In this document: positions 39,301-51,129 of the stretch, one piece after another
Position numbering within the stretch: position 1 is the stretch's first letter
Layout of the letters: each line of letters opens with the position of its first letter
Assembly (NCBI GenBank): GCA_003255025.1
Contig: QANY01000230.1
Span: forward strand, 917,787-981,786
Source of the DNA: Datisca glomerata
Taxonomy: Eukaryota; Streptophyta; Magnoliopsida; Cucurbitales; Datiscaceae
Length of the DNA stretch: 64,000 nucleotides
Reading direction: 5' to 3'
Position numbers and translations under genes: made by a program
Notes under the pieces: model-generated
Seen by the model: the letters and a program-made list of their open reading frames with translations, nothing else
Database searches by the model: none
Told to the model about the DNA's origin: nothing

Positions 39301-42300
39301 TCCGTATGTTACAGCAATTGTAAAGTTACACAGTCCATTTTTTCTCACAAAAAACAAGACTATCACAGGTAAACCCTGTTTCCTAATAGGCTTTAATTTG
39401 ACATCTTACAGGGCCCGTGGTTCCACCCATGTCAAAAGCTATGCCCTACAGAAGTAGAAATGCGCGTGCTATGATCTGTCAGTTACAACAATTCTAAAGC
39501 TAAACAAACCATGTGTTTTCTAGGTAAACCTATGCTAGAATGGGTAAACCTTGTCTCACCTATAGGTCTCTTAATAAGCTTGGATTTGATATCTTACAGG
39601 CCTCAGTGTTCCACCCATGTCAAAAGTTATACCCTAAAGAAGTGAACATGCACGTGCTACGATCCGTCTGTTACAACAATTTTAAAGCTGCACAGTCCAT
39701 GTATTTTGGACACAAATATAGGCTTCGAAGTGTAAACCCTGTCTCCCCTGTTGGTTTATGAATAATCTTCATTTTGATATATTATAGGGCCTGTGGTTCC
39801 ACCTATGTTAAAAGTTATGCCCTACGGAAGTGGACATTCGCGTGCTACGATTCATCTGTTACAGTAATTTTGAAGGCACAGTCCATGTTTTTATGACATA
39901 AAACTAGGCTCTGACGGGTTAACCCCATCGTCCCTTTAGGTCTCTCAATATGCTTCAATTTTATATCTTTCAGGGCATGTGGTTCCGCCTATGTCAAAAG
40001 TTATACCCTACGGAAGTGGACATGCTCGTTCTACGATCGGTCAATTATAACTATTCTAAAGCTGCATAGTCCGTGTGTTTTGGAGGAAAAAATAGGCTGG
40101 AATGGGTAAACCCAATCTTACCTGTAGGTCTCTTAATAAGCTTGGATTTGATATCTTATAGGCCTCGATGTTCCACCCATGTCAAAAGTTATGCCCTACA
40201 GTAGTGGACGTACACGTGCTACGATCCGTCTGTTACATCAATTCTAAATTTTCACAATCTGTGTTTTTTGGACACAAAACTTGGCTCCAATGCGTACACC
40301 CAGTCGTACATGTAGTTCTCTGAATAAGCTTCACTTTGATATCTTACAGGGCCCGTGGTTCCACCTATGTCAAAAGATATGCCCTACGTTCCGTTACAAC
40401 AATTCTAAACCTGTACAGTGTGTGTTTTTTTTTAGACAAAACTTGGTTGGAATGGGTAAACCTTGTCTGACCTGTAGGTCTCTTAATAATCGTGGATTTG
40501 ATATATTACAGGCCTCGGTGTTCCACCCATATCAAAAGTTATGCCCTACGGAACTAGACATGCACGTTCGACGATCCGTCTGTTACAACAATTATAAATC
40601 TACACAAACCATTTGTTTTACACAAAACTAGGCTCTGATTCTTAAACCATGTCTCCCCTGTAGGTCTCTGAATAAGCTTTAATTGGATATCTTATAGGGC
40701 CCGTGGTTCCACCTATGTAAAAATTATGCCCTATTGAAGTGGACATGGGCGTGATGTGATCTGTCTGTTACAGCAATTATAAAGTTGCACAGGCCGTGTT
40801 TTTTGGTCACATAACTAGGCTGCAATAGGTAAACCTTTTTGCCCCAGTAGGTCACTGAAGAAGCTCTAGTTTGACAATTTACAGCGCCCGTATTCCACCT
40901 ATATCAAAGTTATGCCCTACGGAACTAGACATGCACGTGCTACAATCCGTACATTACAGCAATCCTAAAGCTGCACTGTCCATTTTTCCAACACTAAACT
41001 AGTCTCCGATAGGTAAACCCTATCGTCCCTGTAGGTCTCTGAATAAGCTTTAATTTGATTTCTTACAGGGCCCATGGTTCCACCTATGTCAAAAGTTATG
41101 CCCTACGGAAGTTTACATGCGCGTGCTACGATCGGTCTGTTACAACAATTCTAATGCTGCACAGTCCATGTCTTTTGGGGGAAAAACTAGGCTGGAATGG
41201 GTAAACCTTGTCTCACCTATAGGTCTCTTAATAGGCTTGGATTTAATATCTTACAGGCCCCGGTGTTCCACCCATGTGGACATGCACGTGCTATGTCAAA
41301 AGTTATGCCCTACGGAAGTGGACATGCACGTGCTACGATCCGTCTGTTACAGCAATTATAAAGCTACACAATCCATTTTTTTTTACAGAAACTAGGCTCT
41401 GACGCCTAAACCCTTTCTCCCTTGTAGGTCTCTAAATAAGCTTTAATTTGATATCTTACAGGGTCGTGGTTCCACCTTTATCAAAGGTTATGCCCTATGG
41501 AAGTGGACATGCTCGTGCTACGATCCGTCTATTATAGCAATTCTAAAGCTACACAATCCATATTTTTTGGTCAAAAAATGTGGCTGCAATGGGTAAACTT
41601 TGTCTCCTATGTAGGTCTCTGAATAAGCTCCAATTTGATATCTTACCGGGCCCGTCGTTCCAGCTATATAGAAAGTTATGCCCTACGGAGCCGGACTTGC
41701 GCGTGCTACGATCCGTATGTTTCACCAATTCTAAAGCTGCACAGTCCATTTTTTTACACAAAACCTATTTGCACTTGTAGGTCTCTAAATAAGCTTCAAT
41801 TTGATATCTTACAGGGCCCGTGGTTCCACCCGTGTCAAAAGTTATGCCCTACGAAAGTAGACATGCGCGTGCTACTATCCGTCTGTTACAGGAATTCTAA
41901 TACAGCACAGTCCATTTTCAATTGGCACAAAACTAGGCCCTGACGAATAAACCCTGTTATCCCTCCAGGTCTATTAATAAGCTATAATTTGATATCTTAC
42001 AGGGCCCGTGGTTCTATCTATTCTAAAAGTTATGCGCGTCCTACGGTCCGTCTGTTACAGCAATTGTAAAGCTGCACAGTCCATTTTTTTCACACAAAAC
42101 TATGCTCTGATAGGCAAACCCTATCACCCCTGTAGGTCACTTAATAATCTTAAATTTTATATCTTACAGCGCCCGTTGTTCCACCTATGTCAAAATTTAT
42201 GCCCTACTGAAGTGGACATGCGCGTGCTACGATATGTCAGTTACAGCAATTCTAAAGCTGCAAAGTCCATTTTTATTTGATAAAAAAACTAGGCTCCGAC

Positions 42301-45300
42301 AGGTAAACCCTGTTGTCCTTGTAGGTCAGTGAATATTCTATAATTTGATATCTTACAGGGCCCGTGGTTTGCCTATGTCAAACATTTTGCCCTACGGAAG
42401 TGGACATGCGCGTGCTACGATCGGTCAGCTACAGTAATTCTAAAGATGCACAGTCCGTGTGTTCTGGAGGCAAAACTAGGCTATAATGGGTAAACCTTGT
42501 CTCACCTGTAAGTCTCGTAATCAGAATGGATTTGATATCTTACAAGCCCCGGGGTTTCTCCCATGTCAAACGTTATGTCCTACGGAAGTGGACATGCACG
42601 TGCTACGATCCTTCTGTTATAGCAGTTCTGAAGCTGCACAGTCTGTGAGTTTTGAAAACAAAACTAGGCTGCGAGGGGTAAACCCTGTCGCCCCTATAGG
42701 TCTCTGAATAAGCTTCAATTTGATATCATATAGGGCCCGTGGTTCCACCTACGTGAAAAGTTTTGCCCTATAGTAGTGGATATGCACGTGCTACGATCCG
42801 TCTGTTACAGCAGTTTTAAAGCTACACAGTCCTTTTTTTTACACAAAACTAGGCTCCGAAGGGTAAACCCTATAACCCCTGTAGATCTCTAAATATGCTT
42901 CAATTTTATATCATACAGGGACCGTGGTTCCACCAATGTCAAACGTTATGCCCTACGGAAATGGACATGCGCGTGCTACAATCGGTCAGTTACAACAATT
43001 CTAAAGCTGCACAATGTGTGTGTTTTCGAGGAAAAACTAAGCTGGAATGGGTAAACCTGGTCTCACCTATAGGTCTCTTAATAAGCTTGGATTTGATATC
43101 TTACAGGCCCGCTGCTCCACGAATGTCAAAAGTTATGCCCTACGGAATTGGACATGCACGTGCTTCGATCCGTCTGTTACAGCAATTCTAAAGCTGAACA
43201 GTCGGTGTTTTTTGGATACAAAACTAGGCACTGATGTGTAAACCCAGTCGTGCCGGTAGGTCACTGAATAAGCTTCAATTTGATATCTTACAGGGTCTGT
43301 GGTTCCACCCGTGTCAAAAGTTATACCCTACGGAAGTGGACATGTGCGCGCTATGATCCATCTATTACAGCAATTCTAAAGCTGCACATTCTGTTTCCTT
43401 TTAACAAAACTAAGCCCTGAATGGTTAACCCTACCGCCCCCATAGGTCTCTGTATTTTCTTCCATTTGATATCTTACAGGGCCCTTGGTTCCGCCTATGT
43501 CAAAAGTTATGCCCTACGGAAGTGGACATTCACGTGCTACAATCCGTCTGTTACAGTAATTCTAAACCTGAACAGTTCACCTTTTTTGAACACAAAAGTA
43601 GGTTGTGATGAGTAAACCTTGTTGCCCTTATACGTCTTTGAATAAGCATCAATATGATATCTGACAGAGCCTGTGGTTCCGCCCGTGTCAAAAGTTATGC
43701 CCTACGGAAGTGGACATGCGCGTGCTACAATCTGTCAGTTACAACAATTCTAAAATTGCACAGTCCATGTTTTTTGGACACAAAACTAGGCTCTGACCTG
43801 TAGGTCTCTGAATAAGTTTCAATTTCATATCTTATAGGGCTCGCCCGTGTCAAAAGTTGTGCCCTACGGAAGTGGACATGCGCGTGCTCGATCTACAGTC
43901 CGTGTTATAGCAATTCGAAAGCTGCACCGTCTGTTTTTTCTTTTGCCACAAAACTAGGCTCCAATGGGTAAACCCTTTCGTCTCTTACAGGGCACGTGGT
44001 TCCACTTATGTCAAAAGTTATGCCTTATGGAAGTGGACATGCGCATGTTACGATCCGTCTATTATAGAAATTCTAAAGCTGCATAGTCCATTTTTTTACA
44101 CAAAAGTAGGCTCCAATGCGTAAACCCTGTTGCCCCTGTAGGTCTCTGAATAAACTACAATTTGATATCTTAAAGGGCCCGTGGTTCCACCTCTGTCAAA
44201 TGTTATGCACTATGAAACTGGACATGTTTGTTCTACGACATGTCAGTGACAACAATTCTAAAGATGCACAGTCCATTTTCTTTTCCAACAAAACTACGTT
44301 ATAATGGGTAAACCTTGTCATCCCTATAGGTCTCTGAATAAGCTTCAATTTGGTATCTTACAGGGTCTGTGGTTCCATCCATGTCAAAAGTTATGCGCTA
44401 TGGAAGTGGACATGAGCATGCTACGATTGGTCTGTTACAGCAATTCTAAAGCTGCACAGTCCGTGTTTTTTGGAGGCAAAACTAGGCTGGAATGGGTAAA
44501 CCTGGTCTCACCTTTAGGTCTCTCAATAATTTGGATTTGATATCTTTCAGGCCCCTGTGTTCCACCCATGTCAAAAGTTATACCTTACGGAAGTGGATAT
44601 ACGCGTGCTACTATCCATCTGTTAGAGCAATTCTAAGGCTGCACAGTTCATTTTTTTTACCCAAAACTAGGTTCCAACAGGTAAAACCTGTCGCCCTTGT
44701 TGGTCTGTGAATAAGCTTGAATATGATATCTTAAAGGGCTTGTGGTTCCACTGGTGTCATAGGTTATGCCCTACGAAAGTGGACTTGCGCGTGCTACGAT
44801 CCTTCTGTTATATCAATTCTCAGGTTGCACAGTCCGTTTTTTTTGGAGAAAAAACTAGGTTGGAATGGGTAAACCCAGTCTCACATGTAGGTCTTTTAAT
44901 AAGTTTGTATTTGATATCTTATAGACCCCGGTGATTCACCTATGTCAAAAGTTACGCCCTACAGAATGGGATATGCACGTGCTACGATCCATCTGTTACA
45001 GCAATTCTAAAGCTGCACAGTCCATGTTTTTTGGACACAAAACTAGGCCCTTGTAGGTAAACCCCATCTCCCCTGTAGGTCTCTAAATAAGCTTCAATTT
45101 AATACCTTACAGGGCTCGTGGTTGCATCCATGTGAAAAGTTATGCCTTACGGAAGTGGACATGTGCGTGCTACATTCGATCTGTTACAGCAATTCTAAGG
45201 CAGCACAACCCATTTTTTTTACACAAAACTAGGCTCCAACGGGTAAACCCTATCACCCATGTAGGCCTCTTAACAAGCTTCAATTTAATATTTTACAGAG

Positions 45301-48300
45301 CCCGTGGTTCCACCCATGTTAAAAGTTATGCCCTACGGAAGTGGACCTACGCGTGCTACGATACGTCTATTACAACAATTCTAAAGCTGCACAGTCCCTA
45401 TTTTTTGGATACAAAACTAGGCTCCAATGTGTAAACCCAATCGCACCTGTAGGTCTCTGAATAAGCTTCAATTTGATATCTTACAGGACCCGTGGTTCCA
45501 CCTGTGTAAAAATTATGCCTTACGATGCCGGACATGCGCGTGGTACGATCCGTCTATTACAGCAATTCTAAAGCTGCACAGTCTATTTTTTTTCACAAAA
45601 CTAGGCTCTGATGGATAAACCCTTTCATCCTTGTAGGTCTCTAAATAAACTTCAATTTGAAATCTTACAGGGCCTTTGGTTCCACCTATGTCAAAAGATA
45701 TGCCCTACGGAAATGGACTTGCGCTTGCTATGATCCGTCTATTACAGCAATTCTAAAGCTGTACAGTCCATTTTTTCCATCAAACTAGGATCCGATGGGT
45801 AAAGCCTATCGTCCCTATAGGTCTCTGAATAAGCTTCAATTTGATATCTTACAGGGCCCGTGGTTCAACCTATGTCAGATGTTATGCCCTACGGAAGTGG
45901 ACACGCGCGCACTACTATACGTCTGTTACAGCAATTCTAAAGCTGCACAATCCATTTTTTTTACCAAAACTAGGCTCTGACAAGTGAATCTTGTCGTCCT
46001 TGTATATTTTTGAATAATCTTCAATTTGATATCTTACAGAGCCTGTGGTTCCACCTATGTCAAACGTTATGTCCTACGGAACTGTACATGCGCGTGCTAC
46101 AATCAGTCTGTTACAGCAATTCTAAAACTACATAGTCTGTGTTTTTTGGAGGCAAAACTAGGCTGGTCACCTGTAGGTCTCTTAATAATCTTGGATTTGA
46201 TATCTTACAGGGCCCACCGTTCCACCCATGTCAGAAGATATGCCCTACGGAAATGGACATGCGCGTGCTACGATCCGTGTGTTACAACAATTCTAAAGCT
46301 CTCCGGCCCATTTTTTTTTAGAAATAAAACTAGGCTCCGACAGGTAAACCCTATCGTCCCTATAGGTCTATGAATAAGCTTCAATTTGATATCTTAGAGA
46401 GCCCGTGGTTCCGACCGTGTCAAAAGTTATGCCCTACGAAATTGGACATGCGCGTACTAAGATCCGTCTGTTACAGTAATTCTAAAGTTGTACAGTCCAT
46501 TTTGTTTTGCCACAAAACTAGGCTTCGATGGGTAAACCCTGCCGTCCTTGTAGGTCTCTAAATAAACTTCAATTTCATATCTTATAGGGCACGTGGTTCC
46601 ACCTATGTCAAAAGATATGCCCTACAGAATTGGGCATGTGCGTTCTACGAGCTGTCTGTCAGAGCAATTGTAAAGCTGCACAGTCCATTTTTTTTAGAAC
46701 AAAACTAGGTCCAATGGGTAAACCCCGTCACCTCTGTAGGACTCTGAATAAGCTTCAATTTGATAACTTATAGAGCCCGTGGTTCCACCTATGTCAAAAG
46801 TTATGCCCTATGAAAGTGGACATGCGCGTGCTATAAACGTCTGTTACAACAATTCTAAAGTTACGTAGTACGTTTTTTTACACATCGATAGTAAACCATG
46901 TCGCCGTTGTAGGTCTCTGAATAAGCATGAATTTGATATCCTACAAGGCCTGTGATTCCACCTGTGTTAAAAGTTATGCCTAACAGACATGGACATGCGC
47001 GTGCTATTCCGTCTGTTACATCAATTCTAAAGCTTCACAGCCTGTGATTTTGGGACACAAAACTAGGCTCCGACGCAAAAACCCAGTCTCACCTGCAGGT
47101 CTCTGAATAAGCTTCAATTTGATATCTTACAAGGCTCGTGGTTCCACCCGTGTCAAAAGTTATGCCCTACGGAAGTGGACATGGGCGTGCTACGATATGT
47201 CTGTTATAGAAATTATAAAGCTGCACAGTCCGTGTTTTATGGACACAAAAATAGTCTCCGACATGCAAACCCATTCATACATGTAGATCTCTAAATAAGC
47301 TTCAATTTAATATCTTACAGCGCTTATGGTTCCACCCGTGTCAAAGTATATGCCCTAGGATCCGTCTGTTACAGTAATTCTAAAGCTGCATAGTCTATTT
47401 TTTTTGCCACAAAACTAGGCTCTCACAGGTAAACCCTGTCTTCATTGTAGGTCTCTGAATAATCTTTAATTTGATATCTTACAGGACCCGTGGTTCCACC
47501 CGTGTCAAAAGTTATGCCCCACGGAAGTTGACATGCGCGTGCAATGATTCGTCTGTTACAGCAATTCTAAAGTTGCGCAGTCCATGTTTTATATACACAA
47601 AACTAGGCTCCGACGCACAAACCATGTCTCACCTGTAGGTCTCTAAATAAGCTTCAATTTGATATCTTACAGAGCCAGTGGTTCCACCCGTGTCAAAAGT
47701 TATGCCTTACGAAAGTGGACATGCACGTGCTACGATCCATCTGTTACACTAATTCTAAAGCTGCACAGTCCGTTTTTTTTTACACAAAACTAGGCTATGA
47801 CAGGTAAACCCTGTCACCCCTATAGATCTATGAATAAGCTTCAATTTGATATCATATAGGACCCGTGGTTCCACCAATGTCAAAAGTTATGCATTACGGA
47901 AGTGGACATGCACATCTAGGATCCGTCTATTACAGCAATTCTAAAGCTGCACAGTCCGTCTTTCTTGGACACAAAACTAGGCTCTGATGCATAAACCCTG
48001 TCGCACCTATAGGTCTCTAAATAAGCTTCAATTTGATATCTTACAGGGCCTGTGGTTCCACCCGCGTCAAACGTTATGCCCTATGAAAGTGGACATGCAC
48101 ATGCTACAATCCGCCTATTACAGCAATGCCCTACGAAAATGGGCATGCGCGTGCTACGATCCGTCTGTTACAGCAATTCTAAAGTTGTATAGTCCATTTT
48201 TTTGGACACAAAACTAAGCACTGATGGTTAAACTCTATCACCCCTGTAGGTCTCTGAGTAAGCTTCAATTTGATATCTTACAGGGCCCGTGGTTCTACCT

Positions 48301-48360
48301 ATCTCAATAGTTATGCCTTACAGAAGTGGACATGTGCGTGCTACGATCGATCAGTTACAG
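36363..48360 (+). repeat. 187-bp satellite array, block C right part and mixed block
   Basis: Plus-oriented satellite. From 36.4 to about 43.4 kb it continues the block B order: the AATTTACAG monomer lies at about 40,874 (matching 9,331 and 24,235), and the AAAGGCACAG and GCGAGG monomers at 38.9-39.2 kb match 22.4-22.7 kb. Monomers near 41.9-43.2 kb match 25.2-26.5 kb. From about 43.4 to 48.3 kb the order is less clearly shared, although the GTGACAACAATTC monomer returns at 44,246. Single-event scars include short monomers, and a partial repeat of GTGGACATGCACGTGCTA around 41,275-41,333. No gene is present. Confidence 0.94.
38454..38640 (+). repeat. Example type B monomer (187 bp)
   Basis: Measured from GGTCTCTTAA to the next GGTCT. 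It differs from type A by TTAATAAGCTTGGATTTG, GGCCCCGATGG (more often GGCCCCGGTG), CACCCATG and GCACGTGC. It is preceded by the type B linker (GGAAGCAAAACTAGGCTGG here). The palindromic GCACGTGC replaces the type A GCGCGTGC. The variant block thus spans the monomer boundary. Confidence 0.88.
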
Positions 48361-49070
48361 GAATTCTAAAGCTGTATAGTCCGTGTTTTTGGGAGTAAAA
48401 AATAGGTTGGAATGGGTAAACCTGATCTCACCTATGCATCTCTTAATAATCTGGCATTTGATATCTTACAGTCCCCGTGGTTCCACCCATGTAAAAAGTT
48501 ATGCCTTACGGAAGTGGACATGCACGTGCTACGAACATTCCATGTTTTTTGGAGTCAAAACTAGGTTGCGACCTGTCACCCCTATAGGTCTCCGAATAAG
48601 CTTCAATTTGATATCTTCCATGGGCACGTGGTTCCACCTATGTCAAAACTCATGCCCTACAGAAGTGCAAATGCGCGTGCTACAATCGGTGTGTTATAGC
48701 AATTCTAAAGTTGTACAGTCCGTATTTTTTGGAGACAAAACTAGGATGGAATGTGTAAACCTGGTCTCACCAATACTTATCTTAATAATCTTGTATTTGA
48801 TGTCTTACAGGCCCCATGGTTCCACCCTTGTAAAAAGTTATGCCGTTCAGAAGTGGACATGCACATGCCACGATCTGTCTGTTACGACAATTCTAAAGCT
48901 ACAAAGTCCATGTTTTTTGGAGTCAAAACTAGGCTATGACCTATCACCCCTGTAGGTCTCTGAATAAGCTTCAATTTGATATCTTCCATGGACCTGTGGT
49001 TCCACCTATGTCAAACCTTATGCCCTACAATTTGTTTTCTTAATCAAAATGAGGCTCTGATGGTTAAAAC
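48361..49070 (+). repeat. Satellite of the right-hand subfamily before the first inversion
   Basis: Plus-oriented monomers of a subfamily that becomes dominant to the right. The type B linker carries GAGTCAAAACTAGG instead of GAGGCAAAACTAGG, and several monomers have CTTCCATGG in place of the CTTACAGGG step. The stretch at about 48,715-49,030 is repeated near 55,440 and 57,640. It ends at an inversion breakpoint after GGTTAAAAC. No gene is present. Confidence 0.9.
48715..49030 (+). repeat. Triplicated CTTCCATGG module, copy 1
   Basis: Two linked rare monomers: one with TCTCACCAATAC, GATGTCTTACAGG and TATGCCGTTCAG, and one with GATATCTTCCATGGACC. The pair recurs at about 55,440-55,760 and 57,640-57,960. 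In each, ATGCCCTACA jumps directly to the T-tract region, a shared deletion that proves common descent. Confidence 0.82.
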
Positions 49071-49251
49071 CTTTAGAATTGATGTAACAGACGGATCGTA
49101 TCACGTGCATGTCCTCTTCCGTTATTCAGAGACATAAAGGGGTGACAGGGTTTACAAGTCGCAGCCTAGTTTTGACTGCAACAAACACGGACTGTACAGC
49201 TTTAGAATTGATGTAACAGACGGATCGTATCACGTGCATGTCCTCTTCCGT
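49071..49251 (-). repeat. 52-bp exact direct repeat at an inversion breakpoint
   Basis: Bases 49,071-49,122 and 49,200-49,251 are identical over 52 bp, 129 bp apart, including the unusual TATCACGTGCATGTCC and CCTCTTCCGT. The first copy is cut off by the switch to TATTCAGAGACATAAAGG, so a monomer was partly copied at the breakpoint. Confidence 0.88.
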
Positions 49252-51129
49252 AGGGCGAAACTTTTGACATGGGTGGAATCACGGGCCCGTAAGATATCAA
49301 ATCCAAGTTTATTAAGAGATTTGTGAAACCATGTTTACCCATTCCAACCTAGTTTTGACTCCAAAAAACACGGATTGTACAGCTTTAGAATTACTGTAAC
49401 AGACCGATCGTAGCACGCGTACGTCCACTTCCGCAGGGCATAACTTTAGATATAGCTGGATCCACGTGCCCTGTAAGATTTCAAATTGAAGCTTATTCAG
49501 AGACCTACAAGTGATACTAGTTTTACCCATTGTAGTCTAGTTTTGGCTCCAAAAAACACGGACTATGCAGCTTTAGATTTGCTGTAATAGACAGATCGTT
49601 GCAAGTGAATGTCCACTTCCGTAGGGCATAAGTTATGACATGGGTGGAACCACGGGGCCTGTATGATATCAAATCCATGCCTATTTAAATACGTAGAGGT
49701 GAGACCAGGTTTACCCATTGGATCCTAATTTTGACTCCAAAAAATATGGATTGTACAACTTTAGAATTGCTGTAACAGACCGATCGTAGCACGCACATGT
49801 CCACTTTCGTAGGGCATAACTTTATACATAGGCGGAACCACGGGCCCTATAAGATATCAAATTAAATCTTATTCTATGACGTACAGGGATGATAGGCTTT
49901 ACAAGTCGCTGTCTAGTTTTGACTCCAAGAAACATGGTATGTGCTGGTTTAGAATTGATGTAACAGATGTATCGTACAATGTGCATGTCCACTTTCGTAG
50001 GACATAACTTTTGGCATGTGTGGAACCACGAGGCCTGTAAGATATCAAATCCAAGCTTATTAAGAGACGTATAGGTGAGACTTGGTTTACCCAATCCAGC
50101 CTAACACGGACTGTATAGCTTTAGAATTGCTGTAAGAGATCGATTGTAGCACGCGCATGACCAATTCCTAAGGGCATAACTTTTGACATAGGTGGAACTA
50201 CGACCCTGTGAGATATCAAATTGAAGATTATTCAAAGATCTACAAGGACAACAAGTTTTACTGATTGTTGCCTAGTTTTAACTCCAAAAAAATGGACTGT
50301 GTAGCTTTAGAATTGTTGTAACAGACAGATCGTAGCATGTGCATGTCCACTTCCGTAGGGCATAACTTTTGTCATAGGTAGAACCAAGATCCCTGTAAGA
50401 TATCAAATTGAATCTCATTCAGATACCTACATGGGAGATGGGTTTTACCCATCACAGCCTAGTTTTAACACCAAAAAACATGGACTGTGCAACTTTAGAA
50501 TTGCTGTAACAAACGAATCATAGCACGTGCATGTCAACTTCCGTAGGGCATAACTTTTGACATGAATGGAATCACGGAGCCTATAAGATATCAAATCCAA
50601 GCCGATTAAGAGACGTATGGTGAGACCAGGTTTACCCATTCCAATCTACTTTTGACTCCAAAAAATAGGGACTGCATAGCATTAGAATTGCTGTAACAGG
50701 CGGATTGTAGCACGTGTAATGCCACTTCCGTAGTGCATAACTTTTGACATGGGTGGAACAACGAGACCTGTTAGATATCAAATAGAAGATTATTAAGAGA
50801 CCTCCAGGTGATACCAGGTTTACCCATTCTAGCCTAGTTTTGACTCCAAAAAATATGGACTGTGCAGCTTTAGAATTGCTATAACAGACTGATCGTAGCA
50901 CGCGCATGTCCACTTCCGTAGTGCATAACTTTTGACATAGGTGGAACCACAGGCCCTTTAAGATATCAAATTGAAACTTATTCAAATACCTACAGGGGAG
51001 ACAGGGTTTAGCTATCACAGCATAGTTTTGACTCCAAAAGACACGGAATGTGCAGCTTTAGAATTGTTGTAATAGACGGATAGTAGCACGTGCATGTCCA
51101 CTTCTGTGGAAAGAAAGGCCCTGTAAGAC
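49071..51129 (-). repeat. Inverted satellite segment 1
   Basis: About 2.06 kb in which the same monomer reads on the minus strand, for example CTTTAGAATTGCTGTAACAG and CCTGTAAGATATCAAATC. Type B monomers occur at about 49,310, 49,687 and 50,060 (intervals of 377 and 373). Local organisation is therefore an A-B dimer of about 374 bp, more regular than elsewhere. The left breakpoint joins GGTTAAAAC to CTTTAGAATTG. The right breakpoint joins GGCCCTGTAAGAC to a plus-strand CATGTGCTACGA. The segment is a copy of 59,151-61,342 or the reverse. Confidence 0.95.

Noticed and set aside
48383..48955. 190-codon open frame on the plus strand
   Set aside because: It runs through about three satellite monomers and translates to the same repeating peptide seen across the array. 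The frame is open only because one phase of the monomer lacks stops and small indels keep it in phase. There is no domain and no independent start context.
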